From: Rhizobium sp. NRK18
GTDB taxonomy: Bacteria > Pseudomonadota > Alphaproteobacteria > Rhizobiales > Rhizobiaceae
Assembly: GCF_024385575.1 (NCBI RefSeq)
Contig: NZ_JANFMV010000001.1
Span: forward strand, 2,447,681 to 2,511,680
Length of the DNA stretch: 64,000 nucleotides
Reading direction: 5' to 3'
Under the pieces are notes generated by a model that did no database searches, was not told the origin of the DNA, and saw only the letters and a program-made list of their open reading frames with translations. Below are positions 54,133 through 62,044 of this stretch, one piece after another; positions within the stretch are counted from its first letter, which is position 1, and each line of letters opens with the position of its first letter. Made by a program: the position numbers and the translations under genes.

Positions 54133-56775
54133 ATGATGAATGTTGTAGTGGTGGAGTCGCCTGCCAAGGCCAAAACGATCAACAAGTATCTCGGGCCGGG
54201 CTACAAGGTGCTCGCCTCGTTCGGACATGTGCGCGACCTTCCGGCCAAGGACGGCTCGGTGCTGCCGGACCAGGACTTCGAAATGCTGTGGGAGGTCGAC
54301 AAGGATTCTGCCAAGCGCGTCAAGGACATCGCCGATGCGATGAAGTCCTCCGACAGCCTGTTTCTGGCGACCGACCCGGATCGCGAAGGCGAGGCCATTT
54401 CCTGGCACGTGCTGGACCTGCTCAACAAGCGCAAGGTGATCGGCAAGAAACCGGTCAAGCGCGTCGTCTTCAACGCGATCACCAAGAAGGCGGTGCTCGA
54501 CGCGATGGACAATCCGCGCGACATCGACGTCTCGCTGGTCGACGCCTATCTCGCCCGCCGTGCGCTCGACTATCTCGTCGGCTTCAACCTGTCGCCGGTT
54601 TTGTGGCGCAAGCTGCCCGGCGCCCGCTCGGCCGGCCGTGTGCAGTCGGTTGCGCTGCGCCTTGTCTGCGATCGCGAATCGGAAATCGAACGCTTCGTCG
54701 CCGAAGAGTACTGGAACCTCTCGGCCGATCTGAAGACGCCGCGCGGCGAAGAATTCCAGGCACGCCTCGTCTCTGCCGACGGAAAGCGGCTCAACCGCAA
54801 CTCCGTCACCAACGGCGAACAGGCGGGCTCGCTGAAGGCGCTCCTCGACAGCGCCAGCTTTTCGGCAGACACGGTCGAGGCGAAGCCCGTCAAGCGCAAC
54901 CCGTCGCCGCCCTTTACCACCTCGACGCTGCAGCAGGCCGCCTCCTCCAAGCTCGGCTTTTCCGCCTCGCGCACCATGCAGGTGGCGCAGAAGCTTTATG
55001 AAGGCATAGACATCGGCGGCGAGACCGTCGGCCTTATCACCTACATGCGTACCGACGGCGTGCAGATGGCGCCGGAAGCGATCGACGCCTCGCGTCGGGC
55101 GATCGCCGACCAGTTCGGCGAACGCTACCTGCCGGAAAAGGCACGCTTCTACTCCACTAAGGCGAAGAACGCCCAGGAAGCGCACGAAGCCATCCGTCCG
55201 ACCGACTTCAACCGCTCGCCCGACAAGGTCCGCCGGCATCTCGACGGCGACCAGCTGAGGCTCTACGACCTGATCTGGAAGCGCGGCATCGCCAGCCAGA
55301 TGGCGTCCGCCGAAATCGAGCGCACGACGGTGGAAATCTCCGCCAAGGGCGCCGATGGACGCGTTGCCGGCCTGCGGGCCACCGGTTCTGTCATCCGCTT
55401 CGACGGTTTCATCGCCGCCTATACCGACCAGAAGGAAGATGGCGAACAGTCGGACGACGGTGACGAGGATGGCCGTCTGCCGGAGATCAACGCCGGCGAA
55501 AAGCTCGCCAAGGAAAAGATCAACTCGACGCAGCACTTCACCGAGCCGCCGCCGCGCTATTCGGAAGCCTCGCTGATCAAGAAGATGGAAGAGCTCGGCA
55601 TCGGCCGTCCGTCGACCTACGCCGCGACGCTCGCGACGCTGCGCGACCGCGACTATGTGACGATCGACAAGCGCAAGCTGATCCCGCAGGCCAAGGGTCG
55701 GCTGGTGACGGCGTTCCTGGAGAATTTCTTCAAGCGATATGTCGAGTACGATTTCACCGCCGATCTTGAGGAAAAGCTCGACCAGGTGTCGGCCGGCGAT
55801 CTCAACTGGAAGGACGTGCTGCGCAATTTCTGGAACGACTTCTTCGCCCAGATCGAGGACACCAAGGAACTGCGCGTCACCGACGTTCTGGACGCGCTTA
55901 ACGAGGCACTGGCGCCGCTGGTCTTCCCGAAGCGCGAAGACGGCAGCGATCCGCGCGTCTGCCAGGTCTGCGGCACCGGCCAGCTGTCACTGAAGCTCGG
56001 CAAGTACGGCGCTTTCGTCGGCTGCTCCAATTATCCGGACTGCAACTACACCCGACAGCTGTCGACCGAAGGCGGTTCCGAGGCGGAAGCCCTCGGCAAC
56101 GAGCCGAAGGCGCTCGGCAAGGATCCGCTGACCGACGAGGAAATCACGCTGCGTTCCGGCCGCTTCGGACCCTACGTCCAACGCGGCGACGGCAAGGAGG
56201 CCAAGCGCTCCTCGCTGCCCAAGGGCTGGAAGGTCGAGGACATCGATCACGAGAAGGCGCTGGCGCTGCTCAACCTGCCGCGCGACGTCGGCAAGCATCC
56301 GGAATCCGGCAAGATGATTTCCGCCGGTCTCGGCCGCTACGGACCGTTCGTGCTGCATGACGGCACCTATGCCAATCTCGAAAGCATCGAGGATGTCTTC
56401 TCCATCGGTCTCAACCGGGCCGTCACCGTCATTGCCGAAAAGCAGGCCAATGGCGGCAAGCGCGGCGGGCGGACGGCAGCAGCGGCTCTGAAAGCGCTCG
56501 GCGACCATCCGGACGGGGGCGCAATCACCGTGCGTGACGGCCGCTATGGCCCCTATGTCAACTGGGGCAAGGTCAACGCGACCCTGCCCAAGGGCAAGGA
56601 TCCGCAGACGGTGACCGTCGAGGAAGCGCTCGCTCTGATCGCCGAGAAGGCCGGCAAGGGTGGCGGCGGCAAGAAGGCTCCGGCCAAGAAACCGGCAGCC
56701 GCCAAGAAGACAACCGCTGCGGCGAAGAAGAAGCCGGCAGCGAAGAAACCGGCCGCAAAGGCCAAGAAGAGCTAA
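54133..56775 (+). CDS. topA: DNA topoisomerase I
   Basis: Type IA enzyme that relaxes negative supercoils, 880 aa. TOPRIM domain (1-150) with VVVVESPAKAKTINKYLGPG and FLATDPDREGEAISWHV. The active-site Tyr304 is in GLITYMRTDGVQMAPEAIDA. One four-Cys zinc finger (CQVCGTGQLSLKLGKYGAF and CSNYPDCNY, about 614-640) is followed by a TOPRIM_C repeat region (about 690-840). The last 35 residues are a Lys/Ala/Pro tail like histone H1 (KKPAAAKKTTAAAKKKPAAK). A closely spaced rnr follows. Confidence 0.97.
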   Translation: MMNVVVVESPAKAKTINKYLGPGYKVLASFGHVRDLPAKDGSVLPDQDFEMLWEVDKDSAKRVKDIADAMKSSDSLFLATDPDREGEAISWHVLDLLNKRKVIGKKPVKRVVFNAITKKAVLDAMDNPRDIDVSLVDAYLARRALDYLVGFNLSPVLWRKLPGARSAGRVQSVALRLVCDRESEIERFVAEEYWNLSADLKTPRGEEFQARLVSADGKRLNRNSVTNGEQAGSLKALLDSASFSADTVEAKPVKRNPSPPFTTSTLQQAASSKLGFSASRTMQVAQKLYEGIDIGGETVGLITYMRTDGVQMAPEAIDASRRAIADQFGERYLPEKARFYSTKAKNAQEAHEAIRPTDFNRSPDKVRRHLDGDQLRLYDLIWKRGIASQMASAEIERTTVEISAKGADGRVAGLRATGSVIRFDGFIAAYTDQKEDGEQSDDGDEDGRLPEINAGEKLAKEKINSTQHFTEPPPRYSEASLIKKMEELGIGRPSTYAATLATLRDRDYVTIDKRKLIPQAKGRLVTAFLENFFKRYVEYDFTADLEEKLDQVSAGDLNWKDVLRNFWNDFFAQIEDTKELRVTDVLDALNEALAPLVFPKREDGSDPRVCQVCGTGQLSLKLGKYGAFVGCSNYPDCNYTRQLSTEGGSEAEALGNEPKALGKDPLTDEEITLRSGRFGPYVQRGDGKEAKRSSLPKGWKVEDIDHEKALALLNLPRDVGKHPESGKMISAGLGRYGPFVLHDGTYANLESIEDVFSIGLNRAVTVIAEKQANGGKRGGRTAAAALKALGDHPDGGAITVRDGRYGPYVNWGKVNATLPKGKDPQTVTVEEALALIAEKAGKGGGGKKAPAKKPAAAKKTTAAAKKKPAAKKPAAKAKKS

Positions 56776-56779
56776 GACC

Positions 56780-59125
56780 GTGAGCAAGAAACCCCGCGCC
56801 GACATGCCGAAATCGAACAAGCCGGGGCGCGATCGGACTGCGGCGAGCGGCAAGGAAGACACGATCATTCACGGCGCGGTGCCGCCGCGTGACGTTCTGC
56901 TGCGCTTCATCGCCGATTATCCGGACCGGGCCTCGAAGCGGGAAATCGCCAAGGCATTCGGGCTGAAGGGCGAGGCCCGCGTCGAACTGAAGGATCTGCT
57001 GCGCGATCTCGAGGACGAAGGGCTGCTCGAGAAGAAGCGCAAGTCGCTGATGCGGCCGGGCGCCCTGCCCCCGGTCACCGTGCTCGACATCACCACCCGC
57101 GACAAGGACGGCGAACTGATCGGCCGCCCGGCGGAGTGGCCGGAGGAAGCCGGCGTCGCGCCGGCCGTCCTGATCAAGCAGTCCACAAACGGCCGCAACA
57201 AGGCGCCGGCGGCCGGCCTCAACGACCGCATCCTTGCGAAGATATTCCCGGCCAAGGATCGCGCTGGCCCGGCCTACACGGCCCGCGTCATCAAGGTCAT
57301 CGACAAGCGCAAGACGGCAGCGCTCGGCGTGTTTCGCGAAACGCCCGGCGGCGGCGGACGCGTCGATCCTGTCGACCGGCGCGACAATGAACTCGTGATC
57401 GATCCGGATGCAGTGGAGAACGCCAAGGACGGCGACCTCGTCGAAGTCGACGTCGTGCGATCCGGCCGCTACGGCCTGCCGCGCGGCAAGATCATGTCCG
57501 TGCTCGGCTCGGTCGCGTCCGAAAAGGCGATCTCGATGATCGCCATCCATGCGCACGGCATTCCCTACATCTTCCCGCAGGCGGCTCTGGCCGAAGCCGA
57601 CAGCGCCAAGCCCGCGACCATGGAAAAGCGCGAGGACTGGCGTGACGTGCCGCTGATCACCATCGATCCGGCAGACGCCAAGGACCATGACGACGCGGTC
57701 TATGCCGAAGACGATCCGTCTCCGGACAATCCGGGCGGCGTCATCGTCACCGTCGCGATCGCCGACGTCTCCTGGTATGTGCGCCCCGGCTCGGCGCTCG
57801 ACCGCGAGGCCTTGAAGCGTGGCAATTCCGTCTATTTCCCCGACCGCGTCGTGCCTATGCTGCCGGAGCGGATTTCCAACGATCTCTGCTCGCTGCGCGA
57901 AGGTGAAGACCGGCCGGCGCTTGCCGTGCGCATGACCTTCTCCAAGGATGGTCGCAAGGGCAGCCACACCTTCCACCGCATCATGATGAAGAGCGCCGCC
58001 AAGCTGGCCTACCAACAGGCACAGGCGGCGATCGATGGCAATCCGGACGACAAGGCCGGACCGCTGCTGGAACCGATCCTGAAGCCGCTGTGGCACGCCT
58101 ACGAGGTCATGAAGCGCGGTCGCGATCGCCGCCAGCCGCTGGACCTCGACCTGCCCGAGCGCAAGATCCTGCTGAAGGAGGACGGCACCGTCGACCGCGT
58201 GTTCGTGCCGCCTCGCCTCGACGCCCACAAGCTGATCGAGGAAATGATGATCCAGGCGAACGTCGCGGCCGCCGAGACGCTGGAGAAGAAGCGCCAGGTC
58301 CTGATCTACCGCGTCCACGATCAGCCGTCGCTCGCCAAGCAGGAGGTGCTGCGCGAGTTTCTCGGCACGCTCGGCATGTCGCTCACCAAGGGCGGGCACA
58401 TGCGCGCGAACTCGTTCAACGGCATCCTAGCGCAGGCCAGCGGCAAGGCGTTCGAGACGATGGTCGGCGAGATGGTGCTGCGGTCGCAGAGCCAGGCGAT
58501 CTACAGCCCTGAGAACATCGGCCATTTCGGCCTCAACCTGATGAAATACGCGCACTTCACCTCGCCGATCCGCCGCTATGCGGACCTGATCGTGCACCGG
58601 GCGCTTGTCGGCTCTCTCGGTTTCGGCCAGGGCGGCATCACGCCGGAAGAGGAAGGCCAGCTCGACGATATCGCCGCCGAGATCTCGACCTTCGAGCGGC
58701 GTGCCATGGCGGCCGAGCGCGATACGGTCGACAGGCTGATCGCCCACCACCTTGCCGGCCGGGTCGGTGAGGAATTCAAGGGACGGGTGCGCGGCGTGAC
58801 GAAGGCCGGACTATTTGTCGCGCTTCCGGAATTTGGAGCCGACGGATTCGTCCCCATATCTACGCTGGGGATGGATTACTTCATCTATGACGAGGCGCAT
58901 CAGGCGCTGACCGGCGAGCGAAGCGGGCTTGGATACAGGCTCGGCGACGAGGTCGAGGTAAAATTGGTGCACGCACAGCCGCTTGCCGGCTCCCTGCAGT
59001 TCGAAATGCTCAGCGAAGGGCGCAAGATGCCGACGGCAACGCGCTCCTTCCACAAGACAACCCGTCGCCGGGCCGGCGGCCCCGGCAAGCGGCCGGGCAC
59101 CCGCCCGCCCCGCGGCAGACGATAG
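56780..59125 (+). CDS. rnr: ribonuclease R
   Basis: Processive 3'-5' exoribonuclease that degrades structured RNA. It has 781 aa from GTG 56780, 4 bases after the topA stop; ATG 56804 is an alternative. An N-terminal winged-helix and cold-shock region precede the RNB domain with catalytic acidic residues in TIDPADAKDHDDAVYAEDDP. The RNB end reads YAHFTSPIRRYADLIVHRAL. The S1 domain (about 690-770) has GRVRGVTKAGLFVALPEFGA and is followed by a basic Arg/Gly tail. Confidence 0.97.
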   Translation: MSKKPRADMPKSNKPGRDRTAASGKEDTIIHGAVPPRDVLLRFIADYPDRASKREIAKAFGLKGEARVELKDLLRDLEDEGLLEKKRKSLMRPGALPPVTVLDITTRDKDGELIGRPAEWPEEAGVAPAVLIKQSTNGRNKAPAAGLNDRILAKIFPAKDRAGPAYTARVIKVIDKRKTAALGVFRETPGGGGRVDPVDRRDNELVIDPDAVENAKDGDLVEVDVVRSGRYGLPRGKIMSVLGSVASEKAISMIAIHAHGIPYIFPQAALAEADSAKPATMEKREDWRDVPLITIDPADAKDHDDAVYAEDDPSPDNPGGVIVTVAIADVSWYVRPGSALDREALKRGNSVYFPDRVVPMLPERISNDLCSLREGEDRPALAVRMTFSKDGRKGSHTFHRIMMKSAAKLAYQQAQAAIDGNPDDKAGPLLEPILKPLWHAYEVMKRGRDRRQPLDLDLPERKILLKEDGTVDRVFVPPRLDAHKLIEEMMIQANVAAAETLEKKRQVLIYRVHDQPSLAKQEVLREFLGTLGMSLTKGGHMRANSFNGILAQASGKAFETMVGEMVLRSQSQAIYSPENIGHFGLNLMKYAHFTSPIRRYADLIVHRALVGSLGFGQGGITPEEEGQLDDIAAEISTFERRAMAAERDTVDRLIAHHLAGRVGEEFKGRVRGVTKAGLFVALPEFGADGFVPISTLGMDYFIYDEAHQALTGERSGLGYRLGDEVEVKLVHAQPLAGSLQFEMLSEGRKMPTATRSFHKTTRRRAGGPGKRPGTRPPRGRR

Positions 59126-59136
59126 GAGTGAAGGCG

Positions 59137-59571
59137 ATGACCACGGACAGCGGAGCACAGCCGATGGAATTCGGTGGCGTGGACAAGGCGGAGCGGCCGC
59201 TCGGCCAGTCGATCATGCGCGGCATGCTGAACCGCTGCCCGGCCTGCGGCAGCGGCAGGCTGTTCAAGGCCTACCTGAAGCCGGTCGACAATTGCGCGGC
59301 CTGCGGTGAGGACATCTCGCACCAGCGCGCCGACGACCTGCCGCCCTACCTCGTCATTCTCGTCCTCGGCCATGTCATGGTCGGCGGCTTCATGATGACC
59401 GATCTCGTCTTCCAGGTCTCGATGTGGGTACATCTCGCCATATGGGTGCCGCTGACGATCATCATCGCGCTGCTGATCATCCAGCCGATCAAGGGTGGTG
59501 TCATCGGCCTGCAATGGGCGCTGAAGATGCACGGCTTCGGCGGCGAGCCCGACGAGGCGCGAGACATCTGA
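59137..59571 (+). CDS. DUF983 membrane protein
   Basis: 144 aa from ATG 59137, with AGGAG 8 bases upstream (GTG 59128 is less good). Two CxxC pairs, NRCPACGSGRLFKAYLKPVD and NCAACGEDISHQRADD, form a zinc ribbon. Two membrane segments follow (YLVILVLGHVMVGGFMM and LAIWVPLTIIIALLIIQPI). DUF983 proteins are often near cytochrome oxidase genes, but their role is unknown. It lies 11 bases after rnr and probably ends the topA-rnr transcript. Confidence 0.9.
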   Translation: MTTDSGAQPMEFGGVDKAERPLGQSIMRGMLNRCPACGSGRLFKAYLKPVDNCAACGEDISHQRADDLPPYLVILVLGHVMVGGFMMTDLVFQVSMWVHLAIWVPLTIIIALLIIQPIKGGVIGLQWALKMHGFGGEPDEARDI

Positions 59572-59606
59572 GAAGCATCCCGGAATGTTCGCCGAGACTA
59601 TAACAG

Positions 59607-59636
59607 CTTGACTTTCGCGCGATTTCTTGGCTGTAC
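59607..59636 (+). promoter_or_regulatory. promoter of the MFS transporter gene
   Basis: CTTGAC (59607-59612), a full match to the rhizobial -35 consensus, 18 bases, then CTGTAC (59631-59636, four of six matches to CTATAT). The transcript would start near 59643, giving a leader of about 150 nucleotides before the MFS start codon. Confidence 0.5.
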
Positions 59637-59653
59637 ATCGCAGGATGGAAGAC

Positions 59654-59795
59654 CAGACGGGCCGATCCTTTCGAACCCGTCTGCATCTTTAAGGGGGACA
59701 TGACCTATGCTGCCGGACCACCGAACGCTTGCCGAGCCCATGCATCGGCGCCGTGCCGCCGGCGACAGACAAGCCGGATGAGGATGCCCCGATGA
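59654..59795 (+). promoter_or_regulatory. MFS leader: hairpin plus 31-codon upstream ORF
   Basis: CAGACGGG (59654-59661) and CCCGTCTG (59676-59683) form a perfect 8-bp stem with a 14-base loop. After it, AAGGGGG (59691-59697) precedes ATG 59700, which opens MTYAAGPPNACRAHASAPCR followed by RRQTSRMRMPR, ending at TGA 59795. That TGA overlaps the MFS ATG (ATGA). Seven Arg codons fall within the last 13 sense codons. The layout suggests translational coupling or leader-peptide control, but codon bias alone does not prove translation. Confidence 0.45.
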
Positions 59796-60973
59796 CCGAG
59801 CAGACCGCGGGGACAGGTTTCCCCGACAAGATTCGCTGGCCATCGCTCATTGCCGCAGTCGCGTCGATTACCTCGGTCGGCATTGCCATCGGCCTCGGCC
59901 TGCCGCTGTTGAGCATCATTCTGGAAAAGCGCGGCATTCCTTCCACCCTGATCGGGCTCAACACGGCCATGGCCGGCCTCGCCTCGATGGCCGCCGCTCC
60001 GATCACCACCAAGCTTGCGCATGATTTCGGCGTCGCCCGCACGATGCTGGTCGCCGTCGTGATAGCCACCATTTCCGGCTTCGGCTTTTACTATGTCGAG
60101 AATTTCTGGCTGTGGTTTCCGCTGCGGTTCTTCTTCCATGGCGCCATCACCACGCTGTTCATCCTCTCCGAATTCTGGATCAATGCAGCCTCGCCGCCCT
60201 CAAAGCGGGGCCTGGTTCTCGGCATATACGCGACGCTGCTGGCGCTGGGCTTTGCGCTCGGACCCCTGCTCTATTCGCTGATCGGCAGTGAAGGCATTCT
60301 GCCCTTCCTGGTGGCGGGCGGCGCAATCCTCCTGTCCGCCGTGCCGATCTTCATCGCGCGTGCCGAAAGCCCGAGGCTGGACGAAAAGCCGGAGATGCAT
60401 TTCTTCCGCTATATCTTCCTCGTGCCGACGGCGACGGCCGCCGTCTTCGTCTTCGGTGCGGTGGAGGCAGGCGGACTGTCGCTGTTCCCGATCTATGCGA
60501 CGCGGGCAGGCTTCACCGAGGCGCAGGGCGCGCTGCTTCTGACGATCATGGGCATCGGCAATGTCGTCTTCCAGATCCCGATCGGGCTGCTTTCCGACAA
60601 GATCCGCGACAAGCGCAGCCTGCTGTCGCTGCTGGCTCTCATCGGCCTGATCGGCGCCACGGCGCTGCCCGTCCTCACCCACAACTGGATGGTGATGGCC
60701 GCAGTGCTGCTCTTCTGGGGCGGCAGCGTGTCGGGGCTCTACATGGTGGGACTCAGTCACATGGGCGCGCGGCTCAGCGGTTCAGACCTTGCAGCCGCCA
60801 ATGCAGCCTTCATATTCTGCTACGCCGTCGGCACGGTGGCCGGTCCACAGGTCATCGGCGCGGCGATGGATATCGGCGGAAACAGCGGTTTTGCGTGGGC
60901 AATTGCGGGATTCTTCGCACTCTACGTGATACTATCCCTGCTCCGTTTGCTTTTTAGACCAAAACGGACTTGA
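59792..60973 (+). CDS. major facilitator superfamily transporter
   Basis: 393 aa from ATG 59792; an upstream TTG at 59729 is unlikely. About twelve membrane segments. The N-terminal loop 2-3 signature is modified (KLAHDFGVARTML), and the second half has GLLSDKIRDKRSLLSLLALI as the equivalent motif. The pattern (LPLLSIILEKRGIPSTLIGL, SEFWINAASPPSKRGLVLGI) resembles the YcaD group, whose substrates are unknown. Translation may be coupled to the 31-codon ORF in its leader. Confidence 0.92.
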   Translation: MTEQTAGTGFPDKIRWPSLIAAVASITSVGIAIGLGLPLLSIILEKRGIPSTLIGLNTAMAGLASMAAAPITTKLAHDFGVARTMLVAVVIATISGFGFYYVENFWLWFPLRFFFHGAITTLFILSEFWINAASPPSKRGLVLGIYATLLALGFALGPLLYSLIGSEGILPFLVAGGAILLSAVPIFIARAESPRLDEKPEMHFFRYIFLVPTATAAVFVFGAVEAGGLSLFPIYATRAGFTEAQGALLLTIMGIGNVVFQIPIGLLSDKIRDKRSLLSLLALIGLIGATALPVLTHNWMVMAAVLLFWGGSVSGLYMVGLSHMGARLSGSDLAAANAAFIFCYAVGTVAGPQVIGAAMDIGGNSGFAWAIAGFFALYVILSLLRLLFRPKRT

Positions 60974-60997
60974 CTTTTCGGCGTCGATTTGTAGTTT
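60969..60997 (+). promoter_or_regulatory. candidate rpmG promoter
   Basis: CTTGAC (60969-60974) matches the rhizobial -35 box exactly and overlaps the MFS stop codon; TAGTTT (60992-60997) is a weak -10 at 17 bases. The rpmG ATG lies 70 bases further, after GGCAGG. Confidence 0.4.
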
Positions 60998-61066
60998 CGC
61001 GCCAGAATTTGCCGTGGACCCGAACCGGCTGTCCACGGCTTCATTTTTATATAAGGCAGGACTACA

Positions 61067-61234
61067 ATGGCGAAAGCTACCACCATCAAGATCAAGTTGC
61101 TGTCGACCGCTGACACGGGCTTTTTCTACGTCACCAAGAAGAACAGCCGTACGTTTACGGACAAGATGACGAAGACCAAGTACGATCCGATCGCCAAGAA
61201 GCACGTCGAATTCAAGGAAACCAAGATCAAGTAA
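61067..61234 (+). CDS. rpmG: 50S ribosomal protein L33
   Basis: 55 aa: [20 protein letters not shown], then [20 protein letters not shown] and [15 protein letters not shown]. This is the Cys-free (C-minus) form of L33, which lacks the zinc-binding CxxC pairs and so does not depend on zinc. It has its own promoter and terminator, as expected for a monocistronic gene. Confidence 0.97.
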   Translation: MAKATTIKIKLLSTADTGFFYVTKKNSRTFTDKMTKTKYDPIAKKHVEFKETKIK

Positions 61235-61260
61235 TCTGCTTGATCGGTTTTCACCGGGAA

Positions 61261-61290
61261 AGCGCCATCCGAGCGGTTGGCGCTTTTTTT
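61261..61290 (+). terminator. intrinsic terminator of rpmG
   Basis: AGCGCCA (61261-61267), a 10-base loop, TGGCGCT (61278-61284), and a run of T to 61290, starting 26 bases after the rpmG stop. Confidence 0.92.
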
Positions 61291-61340
61291 GTTGCCTCTA
61301 GCGCCCCGGCAGAAACTTATCGGTCTCCCCGGCCCCAATG

Positions 61341-61515
61341 AAAAAGGCCGCCACCCGTTCGAGGTAGCGGCCTTCTATCAAGAGGGTCAGCTGGCCATGC
61401 GCGGCACGAGGAACCGCTTGTGCATGACCAGCTGACCAGCCCCACGACCCAGGAGATGCGGCGGACCTGAGCATCATGGGGTAACCGTCAGCCCTTCAAG
61501 GGCCTTGTGTATATG
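61341..61515 (-). ncRNA. candidate small RNA between rpmG and pleD
   Basis: On the minus strand: TTGATC (61549-61544), 16 bases, TATTGT (61527-61522) as promoter, start near 61515. A 5' palindrome GCCCTTGAAGGGC (61503-61491) and an unpaired stretch with UCUCCU follow. Next comes a long hairpin (61437-61385) of 16 pairs (GGTCAGCTGGTCATGC with GCATGGCCAGCTGACC, one G-U), topped by GCGG/CCGC around a UUCCUCGUG loop. Last is a terminator, AAGGCCGC/GCGGCCTT (61374-61344), with a T tract to 61341. No ORF is present. The UCUCCU and UUCCUC segments could pair with Shine-Dalgarno sites. Confidence 0.6.
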
Positions 61516-61559
61516 AGCAACACAATACTAAAAATATTTTATAGATCAATACTCTGAGT

Positions 61560-62044
61560 AGTTTTCAAGGTTTGCGCAAGGCAGACGTCCATCCGCCGAA
61601 GAATCGCCGGCCGTTACCCCTTCTTGATAAATACTCAATTTCCATCCGCATTCGAAAAGACAAAACACGTCCATCCGTCGGATTAAATCAATATATCCCT
61701 GGAATTCCACAACGTATGTACATAATTATATTCTAAAATTATGAATTATTCAGGACGACAGCGTTTTCGGGCAAAAATATAATGAAAATCATGATTCAAT
61801 AATTTGCATTTTCCGCAAATCTCAAAACTATACTGAACTCCGCGAAAATTCATTCAGCTCGGAAAATATGAGGATATCCACAGTCCGTGACTGTTTTTTC
61901 GGCATCTGCCTGCGGGAATTGCGCGCATCGGCCGCAAGAATCACCGAAATCTGACCGCGCACTGAGCAAGCCCTGCCAAACAGGGACTGAGCACACGGGC
62001 CAGACGTCACCCATTATACTTCGACGGAATCGCCTTGCCGGCTA
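61560..62044. other. AT-rich intergenic region upstream of the small RNA and downstream of pleD
   Basis: No ORF is supported. TCCATCCG occurs three times (61588, 61641, 61670), twice within ACGTCCATCCGYCG. A perfect palindrome TATGTACATA (61715-61724) is followed by CATAATT/AATTATG (61721-61727 and 61737-61743). These may be regulator sites for the minus-strand RNA, but none matches a motif I can name. Confidence 0.4.

Noticed and set aside
54019..58399. Long minus-strand frames opposite topA and rnr
   Set aside because: Antisense shadows of well-conserved genes; no ribosome sites and no domain content.
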